Source: Ensifer aridi
GTDB taxonomy: Bacteria > Pseudomonadota > Alphaproteobacteria > Rhizobiales > Rhizobiaceae
Length of the DNA: 64,000 nucleotides
Assembly: GCF_002078505.1 (NCBI RefSeq)
Contig: NZ_LUAV01000016.1
Span: 185,099-249,098 of the forward strand
Direction: 5' to 3'
Each line of letters starts with the position of its first letter. Position 1 is the stretch's first letter. Below, piece by piece: positions 50,668 to 60,034 of the stretch. The notes beneath the pieces are model-generated. The model was given only the letters and a program-made list of their open reading frames with translations, had not been told where the DNA came from and did not search any database. The position numbers were made by a program, and so were the translations under genes.

Positions 50668-50853
50668 ATGGCTGTACCGAAAAGAAAAACGAGCCCGTCC
50701 AAGCGTGGCATGCGCCGTTCCGCTGACGCCCTCAAGGCTCCGACCTACATCGAAGACAAGAACTCCGGCGAACTGCGCCGCCCGCACCACATCGACCTGA
50801 AGACCGGCATGTATCGCGGCCGTCAGGTTCTGACGCCGAAGGAAAGCGCATAA
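50668..50853 (+). CDS. rpmF: 50S ribosomal protein L32
   Basis: The 61-residue L32: [20 protein letters not shown] is canonical. The zinc-binding cysteines of some L32 proteins are absent, as is usual in alphaproteobacteria (RRPHHID replaces the first pair). The GGAGAATGAA leader contains the ribosome binding site. A terminator follows, so it is monocistronic. Confidence 0.96.
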   Translation: MAVPKRKTSPSKRGMRRSADALKAPTYIEDKNSGELRRPHHIDLKTGMYRGRQVLTPKESA

Positions 50854-50881
50854 GCGCTTAGCTTTTGCGGATGAAGTTTGA

Positions 50882-50907
50882 AGGGTCGGCTCTGCCGGCC
50901 CTTTTTC
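50882..50907 (+). terminator. Rho-independent terminator of rpmF
   Basis: AGGGTCGGC (50882-50890) pairs with GCCGGCCCT (50894-50902, one G-T wobble) and is followed by TTTTTCTTT. Confidence 0.85.
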
Positions 50908-50952
50908 TTTGCCAGTGAGATTGGGCTGAATGGATTTGCCGGCGCGAGCGGT

Positions 50953-51056
50953 CGCCCCTCATCCGCCTGCCGCCGCAAGCGGGGCGAAGGGGATCGCGGC
51001 GCGGTCTTCGTCCCCTCTTCCCGCCTGCGGACAGAGGGCTAGGGGTGAGGGGCAGC
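50953..51056. repeat. RIME-like dispersed palindromic element
   Basis: Starts CGCCCCTCATCCGCCTGCCG, passes CCGCAAGCGGGGCGAAGGGG, then CCCCTCTTCCCGCCTGCGGA, and ends GGGCTAGGGGTGAGGGGC: two palindromic halves with inverted CCCCTCA/TGAGGGG ends. It lies between rpmF and phaR, which converge. Confidence 0.72.
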
Positions 51057-51100
51057 CGCCCCGCAAATCGGCTCGGTTCTTGAAAGCTTCGCCGGCAATT

Positions 51101-51682
51101 TCAGCCCAAGTTGTCGAGCTTCGTCTGCAGCGCCCGAAGCTGTTCCTTGAGCTCGTCTATATCCTTCGCCTCGGCCTTCTTGGTTTCCTTGGCCGGCGGG
51201 GCGGCGGCCATAAAGGGCGAGAACATCTGCATCGCCTGATGGAACATCTCAGTATTGCGCCGGACCTGTTCCTCGACGAGTTGCAGCGGCACCTGCAGGT
51301 TCTTGCCGAGCGGCGTGTCGCCGAAAGCCTTGGTGATCTGCTCGCGCATCTGCGCCTGCTGCTCGGTGAAGGCTTGCATCGAGTGTTCGAGATAGCTCGG
51401 CACAACCATCTGCATCTGGTCGCCGTAGAAGGAGATCAGTTGCCGTAGGAAGGAAATCGGCAGGAGCGTGTTGCCGGTCTTCGACTCCTGCTCGAAGATG
51501 ATCTGCGTCAGCACGGAATGGGTGATGTCCTCGCCGGACTTGGCGTCCTGGACGACGAAGTCCTCCCCCCGCTTTACCATGACGGCCAGGTCGTCGAGGG
51601 TCACATAGGTGCTCGTACCGGTGTTGTAGAGACGCCGGTTCGCATATTTCTTGATAACGATCTGGCCATCATTCTTCGCCAT
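51101..51682 (-). CDS. phaR: Polyhydroxyalkanoate synthesis regulator PhaR (AniA)
   Basis: A repressor that senses PHB granules and controls phasin and carbon-storage genes. The 193-residue protein has the N-terminal DNA-binding domain IVIKKYANRRLYNTGTSTYVTLDDLA (about 8-35), the PHB-accumulation regulatory domain with IIFEQESKTGNTLLPISFLRQLISFYGDQ, and a C-terminal coiled coil (KDIDELKEQLRALQTKLDN). It is divergent from phbAB, the PHB pathway genes, as in other rhizobia. Confidence 0.94.
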   Translation of the reverse strand: MAKNDGQIVIKKYANRRLYNTGTSTYVTLDDLAVMVKRGEDFVVQDAKSGEDITHSVLTQIIFEQESKTGNTLLPISFLRQLISFYGDQMQMVVPSYLEHSMQAFTEQQAQMREQITKAFGDTPLGKNLQVPLQLVEEQVRRNTEMFHQAMQMFSPFMAAAPPAKETKKAEAKDIDELKEQLRALQTKLDNLG

Positions 51683-51905
51683 CAGGGTCTCCTCTACCCA
51701 TCGTCCCGTCTTTATTGTGTTTTTTAAGAGTATCCGCAAAAGAGCGGCGCTGACAATCTCTTTGTGCAATGCGGCGACGCAGGTGCGAACCTCGAAGCCG
51801 GCGCCATCGTGAAGCTTTTGCTGCAGAGCATATAGGCGTTTGACTTGCGCTCCTGGCTTTGCCAGTCTGCTCGTATCAGGCAAAGCAAATATGAGGAAAC
51901 GTCCC

Positions 51906-53087
<1,182 letters not shown>

Positions 53088-53202
53088 CCGGCCGTCCGGT
53101 ATGCGGGCATTCTCCGAGATTCGATATGCGTGAGTGGCCCGGTTTCTCCGAGCCGCATGGGAATGCTTTTGCAATTTTGCGTTAACCGAGTGGGAGGCGA
53201 GC

Positions 53203-53928
53203 ATGAGCAGAGTAGCATTGGTTACGGGCGGGTCGCGCGGCATCGGCGCTGCAATTTGCGTCGCGCTGAAGGCGGCGGGCTACAAAGTGGCCGCGAACTA
53301 TGCCGGCAACGACGAGAAGGCGCAGGCCTTCAAGCAGGAGACCGGCATTCCGGTCTATAAGTGGGACGTCTCCAACTATCAGGCCTGCGTCGATGGCATC
53401 GCCAAGGTGGAGGCCGACCTCGGGCCGGTTGACATCCTCGTCAACAATGCCGGCATCACCCGCGATGCGATGTTCCACAAGATGACGCCGGAGCAGTGGG
53501 GTGAAGTCGTCAGCACCAATCTGACGGGGCTTTTCAACATGACGCATCCCGTCTGGTCGGGCATGCGCGACCGCGGCTTTGGCCGCATCATCAACATCTC
53601 GTCGATCAACGGTCAGAAGGGGCAGATGGGCCAGGCGAATTATTCCGCCGCCAAGGCCGGCGATCTCGGCTTCACCAAGGCGCTCGCCCAGGAGGGAGCC
53701 GCGAAAGGGATTACAGTCAATGCGATCTGCCCCGGCTATATCGGTACCGAGATGGTGCGCGCCGTGCCGGAAAAGGTGCTGAACGAGCGGATCATTCCCC
53801 AGATTCCGGTTGGTCGTCTCGGCGAACCGGAGGAAGTCGCGCGCTGCGTCGTCTTCCTTGCCTCCGATGATGCCGGCTTCATCACCGGCTCGACGATTTC
53901 GGCAAACGGCGGCCAGTATTTCGCCTGA
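53203..53928 (+). CDS. phbB: Acetoacetyl-CoA reductase
   Basis: NADPH-dependent reduction of acetoacetyl-CoA to (R)-3-hydroxybutyryl-CoA. A 241-residue short-chain dehydrogenase: TGGSRGIGAAI nucleotide motif, NNAGITRD, and catalytic Ser/Tyr/Lys in NISSINGQKGQMGQANYSAAKAG. The QKGQ-GQ-NYSAAKAG pattern is characteristic of PhbB. It forms an operon with phbA and is followed by a hairpin. Confidence 0.96.
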   Translation: MSRVALVTGGSRGIGAAICVALKAAGYKVAANYAGNDEKAQAFKQETGIPVYKWDVSNYQACVDGIAKVEADLGPVDILVNNAGITRDAMFHKMTPEQWGEVVSTNLTGLFNMTHPVWSGMRDRGFGRIINISSINGQKGQMGQANYSAAKAGDLGFTKALAQEGAAKGITVNAICPGYIGTEMVRAVPEKVLNERIIPQIPVGRLGEPEEVARCVVFLASDDAGFITGSTISANGGQYFA

Positions 53929-53950
53929 TCGGCGGCCGTTTCATTCATCG

Positions 53951-53970
53951 CGGCGCCCCTCGGGGCGCCG
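53951..53970 (+). terminator. Hairpin terminator after phbB
   Basis: CGGCGCCCC (53951-53959) pairs with GGGGCGCCG (53962-53970) around a 2-nt loop, followed by CATTTCGTTT. The T tract is interrupted. Confidence 0.7.
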
Positions 53971-54520
53971 CATTTCGTTTCGGCAACTGTGACGCCTGTT
54001 TCGCGCCGCCTCACCTACTAGATATTGTGTCGATCCAAAACGAAAAATCCGACTTGACCACCGGCTCCCATTTGGCGGCACCGCTGGATGCTCATACCGC
54101 AAACGATTCCTATTTCCCGATACATCGACTCCGAAGACGAATCCGGGTCAGAATTTTCCAAAGTTTCCAGACTCTTGGATTCGGAATCCTTTTTCGCGAT
54201 TCCACTTCGGAATTGGCAAAACGGGTCACGAAACGTCCGCGAAAGGGTTACCTCTTCGGCAGATTCAGCATTTGGTACGACTCTGGATAACCCATCCTAT
54301 ATATAGTCGTGAACATACAGTGAATCGTTACGAGTCTTCGATTCGTCGCCGATTCGTTCCGTCGCTGTTCTAAAAGCTCATTTGGGGGCTAGAATCGGAG
54401 CCGCTAAATATGGTGGTCGTCGCTTTTAATTGTCGGCTCCCCTTGCGTTTGGCCCGGCGGGTGGGCATCTGTTCCCCGCCGGCGTGTAACACGTCGGCTC
54501 GTTGAGACTGCCCGGGATCG
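53971..54520. other. 550-bp intergenic region between phbB and the helicase gene
   Basis: More AT-rich than its surroundings. It contains the GANTC cluster (54105-54396), an AT-rich stretch CTATATATAG at about 54297-54306, and a run of 13 nt GGATTCGGAATCC that is a perfect inverted repeat (54177-54189). Short frames of 87 and 72 codons cross it but lack family motifs. Confidence 0.6.
54105..54396. repeat. Dense cluster of 14 GANTC (CcrM-type) methylation sites
   Basis: GANTC sites start at 54105, 54127, 54139, 54170, 54178, 54184, 54198, 54262, 54279, 54322, 54332, 54340, 54351 and 54392. About one would be expected by chance; I count two in the preceding 1 kb and none in the following 1 kb. 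GANTC is the target of the alphaproteobacterial cell-cycle methylase CcrM. A TCTGGATAA at 54282-54290 differs by one base from a DnaA box. Confidence 0.8.
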
Positions 54521-57500
54521 ATGACCTTGTCCTTTCAATCCATGATCCTGAGCGGCCGCGGCGTGACCGCGGTGCTCGGGCCTACCAATACCGGCAAGAC
54601 ACACTACGCGATGGAGCGCATGATCGCTCATGACAGCGGCGTCATCGGACTGCCGCTGAGATTGCTCGCGCGCGAAGTCTATACGCGTCTCGTCGAGAAG
54701 GTCGGCCACCACAATGTCGCGCTGATCACCGGCGAGGAGAAGATCACGCCGCATCGCGCCCGTTACTCCGTCTGCACCGTCGAAGCGATGCCGCGCGAGA
54801 CGACCGCTTCCTTCGTGGCGATCGACGAGGTGCAGCTTGCCGGCGATCTGGAGCGCGGCCACATCTTCACCGACAGGCTCATGCATCTGCGCGGGCGTGG
54901 CGAGACGCTGCTGCTCGGCGCCGCGACGATGCGGCCCATCCTCGAGCACCTCCTGCCCGGCATCACCGTCGTTGAGCGGCCGCGCATGTCGCAGCTTCTC
55001 TATGCCGGCTCCAAGAAGATCACTCGCCTGCCCAACCGGTCCGCGATCGTCGCCTTTTCGGCGGACGAGGTCTATGCGATTGCCGAGCTCATCCGCCGCC
55101 AGCGCGGCGGCGCCGCGGTCGTGCTCGGCGCGCTGTCACCGCGCACCCGCAATGCCCAGGTTGCACTCTACCAGGAGGGCGACGTCGATTATCTGGTGGC
55201 GACCGACGCGATCGGCATGGGGCTCAATCTTGATGTCGACCATGTCGCCTTTGCCCAGGACCGGAAATTCGACGGCTACCAGTATCGCAACCTCAACCCG
55301 GCGGAACTCGCCCAGATCGCGGGGCGCGCCGGCAGGCACATCCGCGACGGTACGTTCGGCGTAACGGGCCGCGTCGATCCCTTCGAGGACGAGCTCGTAC
55401 ACCGCATCGAATCGCATGAGTTCGATCCGGTCCGGGTGCTGCAGTGGCGTTCCAAGGCTCTCGACTACTCCTCGTTGAGGGCCTTGAAGCACAGCCTCGA
55501 GGCGGCGCCCGCGGTTTCGGGGCTCACGCGCGCGCTTCCTGCCGTCGACCAGCAGGCGCTCGAGCATCTGGCCCGCTATCCCGAAATCATCGACGTCGCC
55601 ACCACGTCCGAGCGTGTCGAAAAGCTGTGGGAAGCTTGCGCGCTCCCGGATTATCGTCGCATCACGCCGGCGCAGCACGCCGACCTCATCTCGAGCATCT
55701 ATGCCGATCTCGTTCGCCATGGCACGGTCAATGAGGATTTCATGGCCGAACAGGTCCGGCGTGCCGACCTCACGGATGGCGAGATTGACACACTTTCGGC
55801 GCGAATTGCGCAGATCAGGACCTGGACCTATGTGTCCAACCGGCCCGGGTGGCTTGCCGATCCGACACACTGGCAAGAAAAGACGCGGGAAATCGAAGAT
55901 CGATTGTCCGACGCGTTACATGAAAGGTTGACGAAACGCTTTGTTGATCGCAGGACATCTGTGCTCATGAAGCGCCTGAGAGAGAATGCGATGCTGGAAG
56001 CAGAAATCAGTGTGAATGGTGATGTCTTCGTCGAGGGGCACCATGTGGGCCAGCTAACCGGTTTCCGGTTCACGCTAGCCGCCGGGAGCGAGGGATCGGA
56101 CGCGAGGGCCGTTCAAGGTGCCGCCCAGAAGGCGCTTGCGCTGGAATTCGAGGCGCGCGCCGCCCGTCTGCATGCGGCCGGCAACAATGATCTGGCGCTG
56201 TCGTCGGATGGCCTCGTGCGCTGGCTCGGCGATCCCGTGGCGCGGCTTGCCGCAAGCGACCACGTGATGCGCCCGCGCGTTATCCTGCTTGCCGACGAGC
56301 AGCTTCAGTCCCATGCGCGCGAACATGTGCTTGCGCGGATCGAGCGCTTCGTGAACCACCACATCAGCACCGTTCTGAAGCCGCTCGACGATATTTCCCG
56401 CGCGGAGGATCTGGAGGGGCTTGCCAAGGGCCTCGCCTTCCAGCTCGTGGAGAACCTCGGCGTGCTCTTCCGCCGCGACGTCGCCGAAGAGGTGAAGTCG
56501 CTGGACCAGGAAAGCCGCGCCTCCATCCGCAAATACGGCGTCCGCTTTGGCGCCTACCATATCTTCCTGCCCGCGCTCCTGAAGCCGGCGCCGGCAGAAT
56601 TGATCACGCTGCTCTGGGCGCTGAAGAACGACGGGCTCGACAAGCCCGGCTATGGCGAGCTGATCCCGATGCTCGCCGCCGGCCGCACCTCGGTCGTGAC
56701 CGATCCTTCCTTCGAGCGGACCTTCTACAAGCTCGCGGGCTTCCGCTTCCTCGGCAAGCGCGCGGTGCGCATCGACATCCTCGAGCGCCTTGCGGACCTC
56801 ATCCGTCCGCTGCTGCAGTGGAAGCCCGGCGCGTCGCCGCGTCCCGACGGGGCCTATGACGGCCGCCGCTTCATGGCGACAACGTCGATGCTATCGATTC
56901 TCGGCGCAACACCGGACGACATGGAAGAGATCCTGAAAGGGCTCGGCTACCGGGCCGACAGCGTGACGGCCGATGAAGCGGCGGCCTTCCTCGCCAGCCA
57001 GCAGGGCGCGCCGGCGGAGACACCCGCCGAGGCGGCGACCGAGCATGGCGAAGCGGACGAGGTCGTCGAGGCCGAATCCTCCGAAGAACCGGCCGCCGAG
57101 GCACCCGCTGCCGATGATCAGCCGGCCGAGGCGCCGGCAGAACAATCAGCTGATAATGCCGCCGCTCCGGCACAGCCGGAAGCGCCGACCGAAGCGAGAC
57201 CCGTGCTTCTCTGGCGTCCTGGCACTCGCCAGGACAACCAGCGTCACGGCGGCCGCCATCAGGGCGAACAGCGTCGCGGTGGCCAGCGTCACGGCCAGGC
57301 GGATGCCAGGGAGGGTGGCCGCAGGTCCGGCGCGCCAGCCCATGGGAAGCCGCGCGAGAGCAAGCCGCAGGACGGCAAGACGCAGGAGGGCAGGTCCGGC
57401 GGTCCGCGCAAGGATCGCGGCGACCGGCACGACCGGGGCAAGCCGGCCGGCGCGAAGTTCGAGGGTCGCCCGCCGCGCAAGGAGAAGCCGATCGATCCGG

Positions 57501-57550
57501 ATTCGCCCTTCGCCAAGCTCGCCGCTCTCAAGGAGCAGCTCAAGAAATAG
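54521..57550 (+). CDS. Suv3-like ATP-dependent RNA helicase with Arg/Gly-rich tail
   Basis: A 1009-residue superfamily 2 helicase. Motif I is GPTNTGKT (20-27), motif II DEVQ (102-105), motif VI QIAGRAGRHI near 270, all like mitochondrial Suv3, the RNA-degradosome helicase. A long central helical region follows to about 830. From about 830 there is an acidic Ala/Glu/Pro stretch, then a basic tail rich in Arg, Gly, His and Lys (about 900-990), ending SPFAKLAALKEQLKK. The tail resembles RNA-binding, disordered RGG-type regions. The next gene, an S4 protein, starts 7 bp downstream. Confidence 0.9.
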   Translation: MTLSFQSMILSGRGVTAVLGPTNTGKTHYAMERMIAHDSGVIGLPLRLLAREVYTRLVEKVGHHNVALITGEEKITPHRARYSVCTVEAMPRETTASFVAIDEVQLAGDLERGHIFTDRLMHLRGRGETLLLGAATMRPILEHLLPGITVVERPRMSQLLYAGSKKITRLPNRSAIVAFSADEVYAIAELIRRQRGGAAVVLGALSPRTRNAQVALYQEGDVDYLVATDAIGMGLNLDVDHVAFAQDRKFDGYQYRNLNPAELAQIAGRAGRHIRDGTFGVTGRVDPFEDELVHRIESHEFDPVRVLQWRSKALDYSSLRALKHSLEAAPAVSGLTRALPAVDQQALEHLARYPEIIDVATTSERVEKLWEACALPDYRRITPAQHADLISSIYADLVRHGTVNEDFMAEQVRRADLTDGEIDTLSARIAQIRTWTYVSNRPGWLADPTHWQEKTREIEDRLSDALHERLTKRFVDRRTSVLMKRLRENAMLEAEISVNGDVFVEGHHVGQLTGFRFTLAAGSEGSDARAVQGAAQKALALEFEARAARLHAAGNNDLALSSDGLVRWLGDPVARLAASDHVMRPRVILLADEQLQSHAREHVLARIERFVNHHISTVLKPLDDISRAEDLEGLAKGLAFQLVENLGVLFRRDVAEEVKSLDQESRASIRKYGVRFGAYHIFLPALLKPAPAELITLLWALKNDGLDKPGYGELIPMLAAGRTSVVTDPSFERTFYKLAGFRFLGKRAVRIDILERLADLIRPLLQWKPGASPRPDGAYDGRRFMATTSMLSILGATPDDMEEILKGLGYRADSVTADEAAAFLASQQGAPAETPAEAATEHGEADEVVEAESSEEPAAEAPAADDQPAEAPAEQSADNAAAPAQPEAPTEARPVLLWRPGTRQDNQRHGGRHQGEQRRGGQRHGQADAREGGRRSGAPAHGKPRESKPQDGKTQEGRSGGPRKDRGDRHDRGKPAGAKFEGRPPRKEKPIDPDSPFAKLAALKEQLKK

Positions 57551-57557
57551 GTCCGCC

Positions 57558-57971
57558 ATGGAGAAACAGCCATCGTCCGCGCCTGCCTCGCGCCAGCGGC
57601 TCGACAAGTGGCTGTTCTTTGCCCGGTTGATCAAGTCGCGCTCGCTGGCCCAGAAGGCGATCGAGGCCGGTCACGTCGCGATCAACGGCGAGCGGGCGAC
57701 GCAGTCCTCCGCTCAGGTGAAGGCGGGCGACATGCTGGAGCTGTCGCTCGAGCGGCGGGACCTCGTCGTAAGGGTGCTTTTGCCCGGATCGCGGCGCGGG
57801 CCCTACGAGGAGGCGCGTCTGCTTTACGAAGACCTGACGCCCGACACACCCGCCGTCAGGCGCACACCCTTCGAACAGGCAACGCGCGAGCGCGGTGCCG
57901 GCCGGCCGACGAAACGGGAGCGGCGCGAAACGGATCGCTTGAAGTCCGATTTCGACGAGGGAGACGACTAG
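57558..57971 (+). CDS. S4-domain RNA-binding protein (Hsp15/HslR-like)
   Basis: A 137-residue protein with an S4 domain, RQRLDKWLFFARLIKSRSLAQKAIEAGHVAINGERATQSSAQVKAGD, close to Hsp15, which rescues nascent-chain-blocked 50S subunits, plus a basic tail (RPTKRERRETDRLKSD). It starts 7 bp after the helicase gene and is very probably co-transcribed, suggesting joint work on RNA or ribosome quality control. Confidence 0.87.
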   Translation: MEKQPSSAPASRQRLDKWLFFARLIKSRSLAQKAIEAGHVAINGERATQSSAQVKAGDMLELSLERRDLVVRVLLPGSRRGPYEEARLLYEDLTPDTPAVRRTPFEQATRERGAGRPTKRERRETDRLKSDFDEGDD

Positions 57972-58288
57972 CACGCCTCTCGCGGCAAGCGCAGGGCTTG
58001 GCCGAAGGCGCTCCTTCGTCCAGCCTCGGTGAGAGGCCCGGGCTGGTTTTGGGATGTTCGATCCCGGACCGTTGCAACGCTGGAAAACTCTGCCCGCTCC
58101 GTGGCAAATCGCGCATGGATTATCCTTGCAAAGGCCGCCCAAAGCCTTTACGTGACAAGCCAAGTTGAGTGGCATCCGGGTCTGCTTCGGCAGCTATGCG
58201 CGTCGGGCATTCCTAGCATGCGCGGACGGTGAAGCATCACCGTTGATTGCCGTTTGCCACCAAATGTGAGCATTGGCTGGAGTACCTC
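57972..58288. other. Leader region upstream of fdxA
   Basis: Holds GC-rich inverted segments (e.g. GGTGAGAGGCCCGGGC near 58030) but no gene or known RNA motif I can support. Confidence 0.35.
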
Positions 58289-58627
58289 ATGACGTATGTC
58301 GTGACCGACAACTGCATTCGCTGCAAGTATACGGACTGCGTGGAAGTCTGCCCGGTGGATTGCTTCTATGAGGGGGAGAACTTCCTCGTCATCCACCCGG
58401 ACGAGTGCATCGATTGCGGCGTCTGCGAGCCGGAATGTCCTGCCGAGGCGATCAAGCCGGACACCGAGCCGGGCCTCGATAAGTGGTTGAAGATCAACGC
58501 GGATTTTTCCACGCAATGGCCCAATATCACGAAGAAGAAGGATCCGCTGCCGGAGGCAGAGGAGATGGACGGCATCGAAGGGAAGTACGAGAAGTATTTC
58601 TCTGACAAGCCCGGAGAGGGCGACTAG
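58289..58627 (+). CDS. fdxA: Seven-iron ferredoxin FdxA
   Basis: A 112-residue 3Fe-4S/4Fe-4S electron carrier. The N-terminus [32 protein letters not shown] and [16 protein letters not shown] contain the cysteines of both clusters; the family pattern CxxxxxC-CP with an inserted residue marks the 3Fe-4S site. The C-terminal part [23 protein letters not shown] is typical of the FdxA/FdI type. It is separated from carD by about 400 bp. Confidence 0.94.
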   Translation: MTYVVTDNCIRCKYTDCVEVCPVDCFYEGENFLVIHPDECIDCGVCEPECPAEAIKPDTEPGLDKWLKINADFSTQWPNITKKKDPLPEAEEMDGIEGKYEKYFSDKPGEGD

Positions 58628-59035
58628 AGCCGCCGGCCGCTCGTTCGTGGCGGCTGACGCAGGACAGAAAAGGCGAGGCCGGAAATCTGGGGAAATCCCG
58701 CCGGCACCTCGCAAGCGCGAGCGTGGTGACTTGATCGTTGCCATGCAGCAAATTATTGATTTCGGCACTTTTTTGTGATAGGTTTCTGGCACTGATCCAC
58801 AGAGGGTGCTTTTGCGCGCCCGAAAACCAGCACGAAAGCAAACGATTTCCACCGCGCGGCACTTTCCAGATATGCAACGTTCCGTTGCCCTGACCGCGGC
58901 ATATAAGCTTGTTTGCGTTTCGTTGGACGGACCAGGATGGACCCACCCGGCGGTATCCCCGTCTATCCCGGGCCTGACCGACCCGGCCCCGGCCCGTGAA
59001 GAGGCCGGGTGCGCACTAGGGAGTGTTTGAAACGA
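58628..59035. other. Leader and promoter region of carD
   Basis: The first part carries an AGCCGCC/GGCGGCT hairpin (about 58629-58656). A TTGATT and TAGGTT pair spaced 17 bp at about 58756-58784 is a possible promoter. A hairpin ACCCGGCC/GGCCGGGT lies at about 58980-59010, just before the carD ribosome binding site. Confidence 0.4.
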
Positions 59036-59605
59036 ATGACGATCCAGCAGAAAAAATCTTCAACGCGCCAAGGCTTCAAGACCGGTGAATCGATCGTTTA
59101 TCCGGCTCATGGCGTTGGCCAGATTGTCGCGATTGAGGAGCAGGAAGTTGCCGGCATGAAGCTCGAGCTTTTTGTCATCGACTTCGAAAAGGACAAGATG
59201 CGCCTCAAGGTGCCGGTAGCCAAGGCTGTGAGCATCGGCATGCGCAAGCTGTCCGAAACCGATTTCGTCGACCGTGCGTTGAAGGTTGTGCAGGGCAAGG
59301 CGCGCGTAAAGCGGACCATGTGGTCGCGCCGCGCCCAGGAATACGATGCCAAGATCAACTCCGGCGATCTCATTTCCATCGCGGAAGTAGTGCGTGATCT
59401 CTATCGTGCCGAGAACCAGCCGGAACAGTCCTATTCCGAGCGCCAGCTCTACGAAGCCGCTCTTGACCGCATGGCGCGCGAAATCGCTGCCGTGAACAAG
59501 ATGTCCGAAACCGAAGCCGTTCGCCTTGTCGAGGCCAATCTCAACAAGGGGCCGAAGCGCGGCAAGGCCGTCGAAGAAGAAGATGCCCAGGACGAAGCCG
59601 CTTAA
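59036..59605 (+). CDS. carD: CarD/CdnL-family RNA-polymerase-binding transcription factor
   Basis: Binds the RNA polymerase beta subunit and stabilises open complexes, chiefly at rRNA and growth-linked promoters. A 189-residue protein: N-terminal RNAP-interacting domain (FKTGESIVYPAHGVGQIVAIEEQEVAG, about 14-70) and a helical C-terminal DNA-binding domain with RTMWSRRAQEYDAKINSGDL. It ends in a Glu/Asp-rich tail. A strong terminator follows. Its Caulobacter relative CdnL adjusts growth and cell-cycle progression. Confidence 0.93.
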   Translation: MTIQQKKSSTRQGFKTGESIVYPAHGVGQIVAIEEQEVAGMKLELFVIDFEKDKMRLKVPVAKAVSIGMRKLSETDFVDRALKVVQGKARVKRTMWSRRAQEYDAKINSGDLISIAEVVRDLYRAENQPEQSYSERQLYEAALDRMAREIAAVNKMSETEAVRLVEANLNKGPKRGKAVEEEDAQDEAA

Positions 59606-59632
59606 GCGCCTCACCTGCAAGGCAGTCATGAA

Positions 59633-59660
59633 AGCCCGGCCATGCGCCGGGCTTTTTTTA
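59633..59660 (+). terminator. Rho-independent terminator of carD
   Basis: AGCCCGGC (59633-59640) pairs with GCCGGGCT (59646-59653) and is followed by a T run. Confidence 0.92.
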
Positions 59661-59801
59661 TGCTTGCGGCTTTGCTTGCGCTCGCCCGTGGTCGGCCCTT
59701 CCGCCGCACAACTTTGAACGGCATGCTTCAAAGACGGGGCCGCAGGCAATCTTTGCCGTGCATAAGGCCTCGCTCTGCAATTCAAAATCGTTGTTGTTCC
59801 G

Positions 59802-59826
59802 GGAACTTTTCGAGCCGGCGCACGTT
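59802..59826 (+). promoter_or_regulatory. ECF (RpoE2/EcfG-type) promoter of rpoH2
   Basis: GGAAC at 59802-59806, a 16-bp spacer and CGTT at 59823-59826 match the general-stress GGAAC-N16-CGTT promoter of alphaproteobacteria. rpoH2 is a known RpoE2 target in Sinorhizobium meliloti, so position and sequence agree. Confidence 0.8.
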
Positions 59827-60034
59827 TCTTACTCTCGGCAGGGGGGCATCCGCCTGTGCTGCCGGGCGATCTTGGCTCTGTGATCCTCACCGTTTCAGGT
59901 TCGTATTCTTCGATTTAGGGCGCTTCCTCATTTCGTCAAGCAGCGCCACGGTCCCGTTGCCGAATGCCGCACAAGGCGCTCGGCTCCTTCGAGTTCAATC
60001 GTCATGGCGCCTCGCGCCAGCTACGGAGCGATCG

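Larger units (their letters stand above)
59606..60034. other. carD-rpoH2 intergenic region
   Basis: After the terminator at 59633-59660 there is about 140 bp of unassigned sequence, then the ECF-type promoter (59802-59826), then an untranslated leader of roughly 200 bp before the rpoH2 start. Confidence 0.5.

Noticed and set aside
54027..54306. 87- and 72-codon frames inside the GANTC cluster
   Set aside because: Low similarity to any protein type, atypical AT-rich codons, and the region is better explained by clustered methylation sites.
53971..54520. The interval as the chromosomal replication origin
   Set aside because: Only one DnaA-box-like 9-mer was found and the neighbours are not those of known alphaproteobacterial origins (hemE region). 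Kept only as a hypothesis in the finding.
59642..60034. N-terminal extension of the rpoH2 frame back to 59642
   Set aside because: The upstream part crosses the carD terminator and the ECF promoter and has no sigma-factor similarity; the ATG at 60035 gives the normal length.
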